50,443 nt of DNA from Actinomadura bangladeshensis (GTDB lineage: Bacteria > Actinomycetota > Actinomycetes > Streptosporangiales > Streptosporangiaceae). A program made the position numbers and the translations under genes. Under the pieces are notes generated by a model that was given only the letters and a program-made list of their open reading frames with translations, was not told the DNA's origin and did no database searches. The stretch spans positions 1 through 50,443 of the forward strand of contig NZ_SMJW01000021.1 of the NCBI RefSeq assembly GCF_004348335.1, given 5' to 3'. Positions 1 through 8,141 of the stretch are shown here, piece after piece (the stretch's first letter is position 1; each line of letters opens with the position of its first letter).

Positions 1-635
1 CGGTCGGCCAGATCCTGCAGCTTGCGGGGGCGGAGGCCGCCGGTGGGGCGCGGGCCGAGCAGTTCGGTGAGCAGCGCGTCGTGCTCCCGCGCCGACCAGG
101 GCAGCCCGTCGTGCCCCATCTCGGCGGCGACCAGCGCGCCCGCCGACTCGGCCGCGGCGAGCAGCGCGAAGCCGTTCAGCCCGGCGACGGCCCGCTGCTG
201 GGCGGCGTGCACCGCGACGACCTGCGCGATGTCGTCGGCGGGCTCGGCGCGTCCGGTGCCGTCGTCGAACAGCGGCGCCTGGGCGGGCTCGTCCTCGGGC
301 GGCGGGCGGTCGGGCGGCACCGGTTCGCCGCGCAGCCGCGCCCAGGCCGCGCGCACCGAGCGGGGCTCCCCGTACCGTCCGGCGTGGCCGAGCAGCAGGC
401 TCTCCACGAGTTCGAGGTCGTGGCAGCGGGCCACCCGGACGCCCGCGCCGAGCAGCCGCGGGTAGAGCCGCGCGGTGGACGGCCACACCCAGCGCGGCGC
501 GGCGGCGCGCTCCTGCTCGGCGATCGCGGCGACCAGGTCGCGGACGGGGCGCGCGGGGGCGGCGGGCGCGCCGTCCTCGGCGAGCGTCCGCAGCACTCCC
601 CCGCCGCCGGGCCCGGCGGCCACCGCGATCCTCAC
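1..635 (-). CDS. Bifunctional 3'-5' exonuclease/DNA polymerase-like protein, N-terminal part
   Basis: The frame is open from a GTG at 635 to the window edge and gives 211 residues with no stop, so the C-terminal part is missing. The protein begins MRIAVAAGPGGGGVLRTL and contains RWVWPSTARLYPRLLGAGVRV followed by the RCHDLELVESLLLGH stretch. I recognise this pattern from actinobacterial proteins annotated as bifunctional 3'-5' exonuclease/DNA polymerase, which are family-A polymerase relatives with an N-terminal exonuclease-like domain. The catalytic polymerase motifs would lie beyond the window and cannot be checked. Third codon positions are almost all G or C, as in the other chromosomal genes. 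An ATG at 643 is followed by a stop after three codons, so GTG is the only good start. The family assignment rests on similarity recalled from memory. Confidence 0.8.
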   Translation of the reverse strand, partial: MRIAVAAGPGGGGVLRTLAEDGAPAAPARPVRDLVAAIAEQERAAAPRWVWPSTARLYPRLLGAGVRVARCHDLELVESLLLGHAGRYGEPRSVRAAWARLRGEPVPPDRPPPEDEPAQAPLFDDGTGRAEPADDIAQVVAVHAAQQRAVAGLNGFALLAAAESAGALVAAEMGHDGLPWSAREHDALLTELLGPRPTGGLRPRKLQDLAD

Positions 636-673
636 CCGTCCATTCTGGCGGTGCCCGCCGACAGAACCCCCGG

Positions 674-723
674 CACGCCGGAACCCCTCCGCGGCGGGTG
701 ATCCGCGAAGGGGTTCCGGCGTG
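674..723 (-). terminator. Strong hairpin, likely terminator of the DUF4234 gene
   Basis: A perfect 15-bp inverted repeat (cacgccggaacccct at 674-688 and its complement at 709-723) encloses a 20-bp loop that can itself pair. It lies 46 bases past the stop of the leftward DUF4234 gene and upstream of the leftward polymerase-like gene. No U-tract follows, which is usual for actinomycete terminators. Confidence 0.7.
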
Positions 724-769
724 ATCTCTCAGCGGGGGCCAGGGCCGTAGCCCCGATGCGATCGGTGGA

Positions 770-1267
770 TCAGGCGACCAGCGAGACCTGCTGGCCGGCC
801 GGGGTGTCGCCGTAGCGGTCGACGACCTTGTTCAGCTGGATCTGGTAGTACAGCACGCCGAAGCCGAAGATGCCGAGCAAGAAGCCGATGCCGCCGCTGC
901 AGCTCGGCTGGAGGCCGGCGGCGCGCTGGGCCTGGGCGATGCGGCCGCCGAGCTTGACGTACATGACCAGGGGCCAGATGCCGAGCGTGATGGCGCCGAA
1001 CAGCATGGACAGCAGCGCGTTCGTGGCGGCGTTGTCGATGCGGCGGTCGTACTGGTGCAGCTCGTCGTGGACCTTGAAGAACCAGACGAGCCCGTAGATG
1101 CCGAAGGTGATGAGGGGGAGGCCGAGCCAGGCTCCGACCGGGTTGCGTCGCTTCATGTTGTGGCCCGCGCCGACGGCGGCGGGGGCGCCCTGCTGTGCAG
1201 GGGCGGGGACGTTGCCGCCCTGGTAAGGCTGCTGGGCTTGGCCCTGACCCTGCTGGGGGTAACTCAT
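770..1267 (-). CDS. DUF4234 domain membrane protein
   Basis: A 165-residue protein. The first 35 residues are rich in Q, G, P and A (MSYPQQGQGQAQQPYQGG) and look disordered. The rest carries the DUF4234 pattern: KRRNPVGAWLGLPLITFGIYGLVWFFKVHDEL, then hydrophobic stretches near residues 84-103 and 126-142. At least three membrane segments are likely, with an inside-facing charged loop (YDRRIDNAA). The family is common in Gram-positive bacteria and has no known biochemical role. It has its own terminator and no operon partner: the next gene upstream on the same strand starts about 160 bases away. ATG at 1267 is the only start that keeps the Gln-rich N-terminus seen in relatives. Confidence 0.85.
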   Translation of the reverse strand: MSYPQQGQGQAQQPYQGGNVPAPAQQGAPAAVGAGHNMKRRNPVGAWLGLPLITFGIYGLVWFFKVHDELHQYDRRIDNAATNALLSMLFGAITLGIWPLVMYVKLGGRIAQAQRAAGLQPSCSGGIGFLLGIFGFGVLYYQIQLNKVVDRYGDTPAGQQVSLVA

Positions 1268-1427
1268 CGAGTCTCGCTCTTCCTGTGGGACGCGGTCGTT
1301 TTCCGGCCGACCGTCCGTAACCGTTCACCCGTGGGTTTGAGGCATGACTGTAACGGCATGCGGCCACGTCGAGCGCACAAAACGCCGATTGTGGACACTT
1401 TTCCGACATGTTCGCCGGGCCGACGGG

Positions 1428-2948
1428 TTACCGCAGCGGGATCGTCACCTCGTCCTCGCACGGCGGCGCCGCCTCGTGGTCGCCGCAGCCGGTCGCGGCG
1501 TAGCAGCGGATCCGGAGCCGCTCCTCCGTCACGTCCAGGCGCAGGAAGCTCTTGAAGAACGGCGGCCTGTCCCAGTCGGCCAGCTCCGAGCGGAAGCGCT
1601 GCGGGAGCCGGCGCACCGGCAGCCGCAGGAACCGGGGGCGGCGGCGGCCGTCGCGCGGGACGCCGAGGACGGAGGCGACGAAGCGCGCGCGGCGGGACGG
1701 CCGGTCGTGCCCGGCCGCCCTGTAGCCGCGCCCCGGCCGGATGCCCAGCCGGTACCGGACGGCCGCGGTGGCCTCCTCCGGAGTCAGCTCGAACAGCCTC
1801 GGCAGCCGCAGCCAGCGCCCGTACAGCTTGCTGTAGCGGGACAGGGAGTCGCCGCGCAGCGGGTAGCAGCGGAACTCGTTCTCCTCCACCACGTGCGTCC
1901 GGGGGATCGTGTGCGTCGCGTGCATGAACGCGCCGCCGCCGCCCGAGACGACGTACTGGATCGTCCGGCCGTCGTCCGTCCGCACCGGGTAGCGCTGGTA
2001 GTTGTGGATGTCGCCGCCGATCGCGGCCACGTAGTGGTGGGCCGGGTCGCGGACGATCTCGTCGACCGTCCCGCCGCCCTCGATCGGCCCCGGCCGGTGG
2101 TCGTCGTCCACGTACAGGGGCTTTCCGGTCACCAGCAGCTTGGGTTTGGGGCCACCGGACACCGCGCGCAGCCACCGGCCCTGGTCGCGGTCGAGGCCCC
2201 CGGTGATCCCGGTGTCGATGCCGATGATCCGCAGCGACGGCGTGTCGATCGCCCAGTACGGCCCCGGCTGGACGGCCTGCTGCCCGGGCGCGCCGCGGAA
2301 CGTGCGGCGGGCCTCGGCGAGGACCTCCGGGTCGATCGTGCCGGAGTGGCGCCACAGCAGCCGCGGCAGGAACGCGAGCGGGCCCCGCCAGGGCGGCGGC
2401 GAGCAGTCGGCGTCCAGGGCGCAGAACACGTGCAGGAAGCCGCGCAGCCCGTCGTACCAGTCGTGGTTGCCGGGGACGGCGTAGATGGGCGCCGGGTAGT
2501 CCTTGTAGGGGCGGAAGAACTTCTCCGGGTACTGGCTCCCGTCCCCCGTCGGGTAGATCACGTCGCTGGCGACGATCATGAAGTCGGTGCCGGCGGCGGC
2601 GTGCAGCAGCGGCGGCACCACCGCGTACTGCGACCGGTCGCCCTCGCCGGTATCGCCGAGCAGCGCGAACGAGAACTCCGGCGACGAGCGGTGCACGGTG
2701 AACGCGGCCGGGGTGCCGCGCTCGCGCAGCGCGGCGACGCAGCGCCGCCGGATCGCGTCGGACGGGTCGCCGAACAGCCGCGCGATCACGTCGTTGCGGG
2801 ACCGCCACAGCACCGACGGGCGCCGCCACGAGAAGTCGGGGACGCGGGCCGGCAGCAGCTCGTTGAACGTGCCGGGGCTCCCGCAGCTCCAGCCCGCGCC
2901 CTCCTCGGACGTGCGCGAGTTGTCGGGCGCGGGTGAAACCTCGGACAC
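1428..2948 (-). CDS. Calcineurin-like metallophosphoesterase
   Basis: A 506-residue protein with the ordered motifs of the metallophosphoesterase superfamily: FALLGDTGEGD (first metal Asp), IVASDVIYPTGD (second Asp), YAVPGNHDWYD (GNHD box) and AIGGDIHNYQRYP (late His box). No signal peptide or membrane segment is visible, so it is probably cytoplasmic. The C-terminal 150 residues are Arg-rich and have no recognised domain. The GTG start at 2948 has a GGAGG seven bases upstream; longer in-frame extensions lack a ribosome site. It stands alone between two intergenic gaps. The substrate cannot be predicted from the sequence. Confidence 0.85.
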   Translation of the reverse strand: MSEVSPAPDNSRTSEEGAGWSCGSPGTFNELLPARVPDFSWRRPSVLWRSRNDVIARLFGDPSDAIRRRCVAALRERGTPAAFTVHRSSPEFSFALLGDTGEGDRSQYAVVPPLLHAAAGTDFMIVASDVIYPTGDGSQYPEKFFRPYKDYPAPIYAVPGNHDWYDGLRGFLHVFCALDADCSPPPWRGPLAFLPRLLWRHSGTIDPEVLAEARRTFRGAPGQQAVQPGPYWAIDTPSLRIIGIDTGITGGLDRDQGRWLRAVSGGPKPKLLVTGKPLYVDDDHRPGPIEGGGTVDEIVRDPAHHYVAAIGGDIHNYQRYPVRTDDGRTIQYVVSGGGGAFMHATHTIPRTHVVEENEFRCYPLRGDSLSRYSKLYGRWLRLPRLFELTPEEATAAVRYRLGIRPGRGYRAAGHDRPSRRARFVASVLGVPRDGRRRPRFLRLPVRRLPQRFRSELADWDRPPFFKSFLRLDVTEERLRIRCYAATGCGDHEAAPPCEDEVTIPLR

Positions 2949-3265
2949 GGAAAGCCTCCGGCTGGGGTGAGGGAATCCTCACAGACTGTCCGGAGGCGAT
3001 CTCCGCGTCAAGCCGGGCACGGGACCCGGTCACGGGCCCGTGGAGAGGTGCGCGTGGTGGACGCCGGCGCCACCCCCAAGGACGCCGGCGCCACCACGTC
3101 CGGGGCGGCCGCGGGCATCATGAGTCCCCCCAGAACGGCGAGCGTGCAGTCGCCTCTCATGATGCCTCCGCAGACGGCCCCAAGGTCCCGAAAGCGGGAC
3201 GTAATTGACGCTATATGGAGGGCCGTAATGGTGGCGTAAACCGCCCCAAACGGCGGGCCAAAACC
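2949..3265. other. Intergenic region with direct and inverted repeats
   Basis: No convincing gene. It holds a 15-bp direct repeat (gacgccggcgccacc at 3060-3074 and 3081-3095), an 11-bp perfect inverted repeat (ggcatcatgag at 3114-3124, complement at 3156-3166) and a small perfect hairpin, gtcccg-aaag-cgggac, at 3185-3200. The last, or the CCGCC/GGCGG pair at 3241-3256, could end transcription of the leftward lipid kinase gene. Confidence 0.5.
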
Positions 3266-4147
3266 TCAGGGGGCGAGCACCCGCAGCGCGCCCGGCATGA
3301 TCTTCGCCGTGACCGGCAGGACGCCGGGCAGCTCGCCGTCGGCCCCGTACGGGAGCGTCCGGCCGGGCGGCCCGGCCAGCTCGATCCGCACCTCCCGGCC
3401 GCGCACGACCTCCACCTCGGGGCGCCGGACGTGCGACCCGTCCGCCAGCTCGCGCATCACGGCGAAGAACAGCGTCCGCGGCGCCTTGCGGATGACGATG
3501 ACGTCGAGCAGGCCGTCGTCCACGCGCGCGTCCGGGGCGATGTGCTTGCCGAACCCGTAGTAGCCGGAGTTCGCCGCGACGACGGTGTAGCCCTCCCATC
3601 GATGCCGCTCGCCGTCCACGGTGATCACGTAGTCGGCGTGCCGCCAGGAGACGACCGCCCGCAACGCGCCCACATAGTAGGCGGCGGAGCCGCGCAGCAG
3701 CCGCGTCCTGTTGGCGTTGTCGTTGGCGATCGCGTCGATGCCGGCGTAGACGCTGCCGAGCACGGGCGTCCCGTTGGCCTCGATGGCGTCCACCGCGCGC
3801 GGCTCCCCTTCGAGCAGCAGCGGGGCGAGCTCCGCCGGGTCGGAGGGGACGCCGAGCTGCCGCGCGAAGTCGTTGCCGCGCCCGGCCGGGACGATGCCGA
3901 AGACGGCGCCGGTCCCCGCGAGGACGCCGCCCACGCAGCCGACCATGCCGTCGCCGCCGACGCCGAGCACGACGCGCCCCGCCTCCGCCGCGGCGCGGGC
4001 CACCCCGGCGGCGTGCTCCATGCTGCGGCTGTACTCGACGTCGAGCTCGGCGCCCGCCTCGCGCAGCAGCCGCCCGAGCGGCATCAGGCCGGCGGCGGAC
4101 GCGGAACCGCCCGCCGCCGGGTTGACGATCGCGGTGAACGCGCGCAT
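3266..4147 (-). CDS. Diacylglycerol kinase family lipid kinase
   Basis: A 293-residue protein of the DgkB/YegS/BmrU lipid kinase type. It starts MRAFTAIVNPAAGGSASA (the N-P-A-AGG nucleotide loop). The GGDGMVG motif lies near residue 64, and GIVPAGRGNDFARQLG is the family's P-A-G-(T/R)-GND-F box. The C-terminal half is the beta-sandwich domain (YYGFGKHIAPDARVDDGLLDV). These enzymes transfer phosphate from ATP to diacylglycerol or related lipids at the membrane. ATG at 4147 lies five bases after the stop of the flavoprotein gene, so the two form one leftward unit. The same pairing occurs in M. tuberculosis, where Rv2252 is the lipid kinase linked to phosphatidylinositol mannoside synthesis (family knowledge). 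Substrate specificity is inferred. Confidence 0.9.
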   Translation of the reverse strand: MRAFTAIVNPAAGGSASAAGLMPLGRLLREAGAELDVEYSRSMEHAAGVARAAAEAGRVVLGVGGDGMVGCVGGVLAGTGAVFGIVPAGRGNDFARQLGVPSDPAELAPLLLEGEPRAVDAIEANGTPVLGSVYAGIDAIANDNANRTRLLRGSAAYYVGALRAVVSWRHADYVITVDGERHRWEGYTVVAANSGYYGFGKHIAPDARVDDGLLDVIVIRKAPRTLFFAVMRELADGSHVRRPEVEVVRGREVRIELAGPPGRTLPYGADGELPGVLPVTAKIMPGALRVLAP

Positions 4148-4152
4148 GGCGG

Positions 4153-5754
4153 CTACTCCTCCGGGGCCGGCGGGACGAGGACGCCCGGGTTGAGGATCCC
4201 GGCCGGATCCACCCGGTCCTTGATCGCGCGAAGCACGGCGGCGCCCAGCGGCCCGATCTCCCTTGCATACCAGTCGCGGTGGTCGGTGCCGACGCCGTGG
4301 TGGTGGCTGATGGTCCCGCCGGTCCCGGTGATCGCGTCGTTGGCCGCGCGCTTCGCGTGCGCCCAGTGCTCGACCGGGTCCTCGCCCTGCGCCGACACGA
4401 CGGTGAAGTACAGGGACGCGCCGGTCTCGTAGACGTGCGAGATGTGGCACATGACCAGCGGCGGCGTCCCCGCCCCGGAGAGCGTCCCGATCAGCGCGTG
4501 CCGCACGGCCTCGTACAGCTTCGGGACGTCCGACCAGAACCCGGCGGTCTCCAGCGTCTCGACGAACGCGCCGGCGTCCAGCAGGGAGTCGCGCAGGTAG
4601 GGGGCGCTGAAGCGGCCGTGCTCCCACTTCTCGCCCGGCGCGGTGCCGAGCGGCTCGCCGCCGGCGGCGCCGAGCACGTCCGCCGCCCCGGCCCGGCGGG
4701 CGGCCACGTCGTCCGGCGCGCCCTCGAACCCGACCACGGCCAGGCATCCGGCCGACGTCCCCTGGCCGATGGCCGACGGGTCGGCCAGGCCGACCATGGT
4801 CTCGGTCTCGTCCGACAGCCGCAGCACCGTGGGGAGCGGGCCGTCCTGGGCGAGCCGGCGGAGCGCGGCGGCGCCCGCGTCGAACGAGGCGAACCGCCAG
4901 CCCTCGTACTCCCGCGCCTCCGGAACGGGCCGGATCCGCACGGTGACCGACGTGATCACGCCGAACGCGCCCTCCGAGCCGAGGACGAGCTGCCGCAGAT
5001 CGGGCCCCGCGGCGGACTTCGGCGCGCGGCCGACCTCCAGCGCCCCCGTCGGGGTCGCCACGGTGAGGCCGACGACCATGTCGTCGAACCGCCCGTACCC
5101 GGCGGAGGCCTGCCCGCTGGACCGCGCGGCGGCGAACCCGCCGATCGACGCCCACTCGAACGACTGCGGGAAGTGCCCGAGGGTGAAGCCGCGCTCGGCG
5201 AGCAGCGCCTCCGCCGCCGGCGCGCGCAGGCCCGGCTGCAGGACGGCGGTCCGGGAGACCTCGTCGACCGAGACGAGGCGGTCCATGCGCCGCAGGTCGA
5301 GGGCGACGAAGGCGTCCACGCCCTCCGGGGCGAGGCCGCCGACCACCGACGTGCCGCCGCCGAACGGCACCACCGCGATCCGCTTGGCGGCGCACACCTC
5401 CAGCACCGCGAGGACCTCGTGGTGCGAGCCGGGGAGCACCACCGCGTCCGGCGCGTCGGAGGTCTCGCCCGCGCGGGCGCGCAGCAGGTCGGGCGTCGAC
5501 TTGCCGCGCATGTGCCGGATCCGCGACTCCGCGTCGGCGCGGACGTTCCCGTCCCCGACGATCGCGGCGAGCGCGGTCAGATCCTCGCCCGGGAGCCGGG
5601 GCGCGGCGACCTTCACCGCCGCCAGTTCCACCGGCGGCGCCGCGGCGGGCCGCACCCCGAGCAGGTCGCGCAGCAGCCCGGCCGTCGGCCCGGGCAGCGG
5701 CTCGGCCCGGGCCGGGTCCCCCCAGCCGCTCCACAGCATGTCCCGCGTCTCCAC
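4153..5754 (-). CDS. FAD-binding oxidase, alkyldihydroxyacetonephosphate synthase-like
   Basis: A 533-residue flavoprotein of the VAO/PCMH fold. VVPFGGGTSVVGG (about residue 120) is the FAD-pyrophosphate loop, SIGGFAAARSSGQAS the second FAD contact, and the C-terminal SHHHGVGTDHRDWY matches the HHGVG active-site region of alkylglycerone-phosphate synthase. Relatives form the ether bond of ether lipids; whether this one does is not known. I place the start at GTG 5754 because GGAGG sits five bases upstream. A longer frame would run into the start of the divergent tetR gene. Its partners are a lipid kinase (five bases downstream) and, divergently, TetR and glycerol-3-phosphate dehydrogenase, which supports a role in glycerophospholipid or ether-lipid metabolism. 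Confidence 0.85.
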   Translation of the reverse strand: METRDMLWSGWGDPARAEPLPGPTAGLLRDLLGVRPAAAPPVELAAVKVAAPRLPGEDLTALAAIVGDGNVRADAESRIRHMRGKSTPDLLRARAGETSDAPDAVVLPGSHHEVLAVLEVCAAKRIAVVPFGGGTSVVGGLAPEGVDAFVALDLRRMDRLVSVDEVSRTAVLQPGLRAPAAEALLAERGFTLGHFPQSFEWASIGGFAAARSSGQASAGYGRFDDMVVGLTVATPTGALEVGRAPKSAAGPDLRQLVLGSEGAFGVITSVTVRIRPVPEAREYEGWRFASFDAGAAALRRLAQDGPLPTVLRLSDETETMVGLADPSAIGQGTSAGCLAVVGFEGAPDDVAARRAGAADVLGAAGGEPLGTAPGEKWEHGRFSAPYLRDSLLDAGAFVETLETAGFWSDVPKLYEAVRHALIGTLSGAGTPPLVMCHISHVYETGASLYFTVVSAQGEDPVEHWAHAKRAANDAITGTGGTISHHHGVGTDHRDWYAREIGPLGAAVLRAIKDRVDPAGILNPGVLVPPAPEE

Positions 5755-5804
5755 GCCGCCTCCCTCTCCGCCCGTCCCATCGCTTGGGCTTACACTGTGA
5801 CACA
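5755..5804. promoter_or_regulatory. Divergent promoter with palindrome, likely TetR operator
   Basis: Only 49 bases separate the leftward flavoprotein gene from the rightward tetR gene, so both promoters must overlap here. TGTGACACA at 5796-5804 is a perfect palindrome around a central A and touches the tetR start codon. Self-regulation by the neighbouring TetR is inferred from this arrangement. Confidence 0.45.
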
Positions 5805-6412
5805 TGACGTCGAATCGTCACAACAGGGCGGCGGCGCGGACCGCCGACGACACCGTGCTCGACGCGGCGCGCGACTGCGTGCTGGCCGTCGGGGTGCGCC
5901 GGACGACGCTGACCGACATCGCCCGCCGCGCGGGCGTCTCCCGGATGACGCTGTACCGCCGCTGGCCGGACGTCCGCACGATCGTCGCGGACCTGATGAC
6001 CCGCGAGTGGACCGGCATCGGCGCCGCGCTGCAGCCGCCCGACGACGGCCGCCCCGTCCGGCCCCGGATGGTGGACGGCCTGGTCGCCGGCGTCCGCACG
6101 TTCCGCGACCACCCCCTGCTGCGCAAGATCATCGAAGTGGACCCGGAGCTGCTGCTCCCCTACGTCCTGGACCGCTGCGGCGCCAGCCAGCTGGCGTTCC
6201 TGGCGTGGTTCGAGGAGGGCGTCGCGGCCGGGCACGCCGACGGGACGATCCGCCCCGGCCATCCCGCCCGGCAGGCGCGGGCGCTGCTGCTGGTCGTCCA
6301 GTCCTACGCGCTGTCGGCGCCGACGATGATCGACGACGCCGACGCCGAGCTCGATTCCGACGCCTTCGACGCCGAGCTGCGCCACGTCCTCGACCGGATG
6401 CTCGCGCCCTGA
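5804..6412 (+). CDS. TetR family transcriptional regulator
   Basis: A 202-residue protein. The N-terminal DNA-binding domain is clear: DDTVLDAARDCVLAVGVRRT, then the helix-turn-helix TLTDIARRAGVSRMTLYRRW at about residues 36-55. The rest is the alpha-helical ligand-binding domain, with no obvious ligand signature. ATG at 5804 fits the start of the domain. It is divergent from the AGPS-like flavoprotein and lipid kinase pair and precedes glpD by 56 bases on the same strand. It is therefore the obvious candidate to control both sides. The order glpD, tetR, flavoprotein, lipid kinase equals M. tuberculosis Rv2249c to Rv2252 as I remember it. Confidence 0.9.
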   Translation: MTSNRHNRAAARTADDTVLDAARDCVLAVGVRRTTLTDIARRAGVSRMTLYRRWPDVRTIVADLMTREWTGIGAALQPPDDGRPVRPRMVDGLVAGVRTFRDHPLLRKIIEVDPELLLPYVLDRCGASQLAFLAWFEEGVAAGHADGTIRPGHPARQARALLLVVQSYALSAPTMIDDADAELDSDAFDAELRHVLDRMLAP

Positions 6413-6468
6413 GCCCGCCCGACCCATCGCCTCCGCCGGACGGCGGCGGCGCGTACGGAGGAACCCTG

Positions 6469-8016
6469 ATGACCGGACCGGACCCGCGGACGTCGCTGAA
6501 CGCGGCACGCCGCGAACGCGAGCTCGCCGCCCTGCCGGGCGAGGTGGTGGACGTGCTGGTCGTCGGCCTCGGCGCCACCGGGGCGGGCGCCGCGCTGGAG
6601 GCCGCGTCGCGGGGGCTGTCGGTCGCCGCGGTCGACGCGCACGACCTGGCGTTCGGCACCTCCCGGTGGAGCTCCAAACTGATCCACGGCGGGCTGCGCT
6701 ACCTCGCGTCCGGGCAGGTGGACGTCGCGCACGAGAGCGCGGTCGAGCGGGGCGTGCTGATGCGCCGCACGGCGCCGCACCTGGTGCGCGCGCTCCCGTT
6801 CGTCCTGCCGCTGACCCCGCTGGTGTCGCGGGCGCAGGCGGCCGTCTCACGCGGCGGGATGCGCGCCGGTGACCTGCTCCGGCTCGCCGCGCGCACCCCG
6901 CGCTCGGTGCTGCCCGGCCCGCGCCGCCTGTCGGCGGTCGAGACGCTGCGGCTCGCGCCCGCGCTGCGCCCGCTCGGGCTGCGCGGCGGGCTGCTGTCCT
7001 GGGACGGGCAGCTCTGCGACGACGCGCGCCTGGTCACCGCGCTCGCCCGGACCGCCGCCGGGCACGGCGCCCGGATCCTCACCCGGTGCCGGGCGGTGGA
7101 GCTGACCGGCGACGGCGCCCTCGTCCGGGACGAGCTGACCGGCCGGGAGTTCACCGTCCGGGCGCGGGCGGTGCTGAACGCGGCCGGCGTCTGGGCGGGC
7201 GGCCTGGTGGACGGGGTGCGGCTGCGCCCGTCGCGGGGCACCCACCTGGTGCTGCGGGCGGAGACGCTGCGCGGGCTGTCCGCCGGCCTGCACGTGCCGA
7301 TCCCGGGCGGCGGCGCCCGGTTCATGCTGGTCCTCCCCCAGGGCGACGGCCGCGTCTACGTGGGGCTGACCGACGAGCCGGCGGACGGGCCGATCCCGGA
7401 CGTGCCCGAGCCGACCGAGGGCGAGATCGGGTTCCTGCTCGACGTGCTCGGCTCCGCCGTGGACGTCCCGGTGCGCCGCGCCGACGTGATCGGCGCCTAC
7501 GCCGGCCTGCGCCCCCTCCTGGACGTGGGCAACGGCCGCGACACGGCCGACATCTCCCGCCGCCACGCGGTGCTGACCTCCCGGGACGGCGTCGTCACGA
7601 TCGTCGGCGGCAAGCTCACCACCTACCGGCGGATGGCGCAGGACGCCGTGGACGCGGCCGTGCGCGCCCGCGGCCTCACCGCCGGGCCGAGCCGCACCGC
7701 CCGCCTCCCGCTCGTCGGAGCGGCTCCACGCGCCCGGCTGGACGCGCTGGACGCGCCGGCCCGCCTCGTCCACCGGTACGGGACCGAGGCACCGCTGCTG
7801 ACCGCGCTGGGCGGCGACGACCCGGCCCTGCTGGAGCCGGTGCTGCCGAACCTGCCGGTGACCGGGGCGGAGCTGGCCTGGGCCGTGCGGCACGAGGGCG
7901 CCCTCGACGCGGGCGACCTCCTGGACCGCCGCACCCGGATCGGCCTGGTCGCCGCCGACCGGGAGGCCGCGCTGCCGGCCGCCGAGGCGCTGCTGCCCGA
8001 CGCCGCCCTGCACTGA
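6469..8016 (+). CDS. glpD: FAD-dependent glycerol-3-phosphate dehydrogenase
   Basis: A 515-residue enzyme that oxidises glycerol 3-phosphate to dihydroxyacetone phosphate and passes the electrons to the quinone pool at the inner membrane face. Evidence: the Rossmann FAD motif VDVLVVGLGATGAGAALEAASRG near residue 24, FGTSRWSSKLIHGGLRYL (GlpD signature), ARAVLNAAGVWAG, RPSRGTHLVL, and VGLTDEP with the late TIVGGKLTTYRRMA box. The C-terminal GlpD cap domain is present, and length fits the family. ATG at 6469 has GGAG five bases upstream. It follows tetR by 56 bases. Its product is the acyl-acceptor precursor of ether lipids, which fits the neighbouring AGPS-like gene. Confidence 0.93.
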   Translation: MTGPDPRTSLNAARRERELAALPGEVVDVLVVGLGATGAGAALEAASRGLSVAAVDAHDLAFGTSRWSSKLIHGGLRYLASGQVDVAHESAVERGVLMRRTAPHLVRALPFVLPLTPLVSRAQAAVSRGGMRAGDLLRLAARTPRSVLPGPRRLSAVETLRLAPALRPLGLRGGLLSWDGQLCDDARLVTALARTAAGHGARILTRCRAVELTGDGALVRDELTGREFTVRARAVLNAAGVWAGGLVDGVRLRPSRGTHLVLRAETLRGLSAGLHVPIPGGGARFMLVLPQGDGRVYVGLTDEPADGPIPDVPEPTEGEIGFLLDVLGSAVDVPVRRADVIGAYAGLRPLLDVGNGRDTADISRRHAVLTSRDGVVTIVGGKLTTYRRMAQDAVDAAVRARGLTAGPSRTARLPLVGAAPRARLDALDAPARLVHRYGTEAPLLTALGGDDPALLEPVLPNLPVTGAELAWAVRHEGALDAGDLLDRRTRIGLVAADREAALPAAEALLPDAALH

Positions 8017-8094
8017 GCCGCGGCGGCGGGGGCACCGTCACTGAGACCTTTGTCACCCCTGCCGTCTCCCCCCACCTGGTTTGACGACGAGCCG

Positions 8095-8113
8095 TTAGGT
8101 TACCCTTACCTAA
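8095..8113. promoter_or_regulatory. IdeR/DmdR-type iron box
   Basis: TTAGGTTACCCTTACCTAA matches the actinobacterial iron-box consensus at 16 of 19 positions by my count. It lies 28 bases upstream of the TTG start of the sucrase/ferredoxin-like gene. The consensus is established for IdeR (mycobacteria, corynebacterial DtxR) and DmdR1 (Streptomyces). It predicts repression in iron-replete cells. Confidence 0.85.
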
Positions 8114-8141
8114 TCGATTGAAGATCGACCGGGGGGACCAT

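Noticed and set aside
3266..6850. A minus-strand frame open for 3.5 kb across four genes
   Set aside because: Only 3266-4147 is a gene (lipid kinase). The rest is antisense to, or out of frame with, well-supported genes and is Arg/Pro/Ala-rich, the usual product of reading high-GC DNA in the wrong frame.
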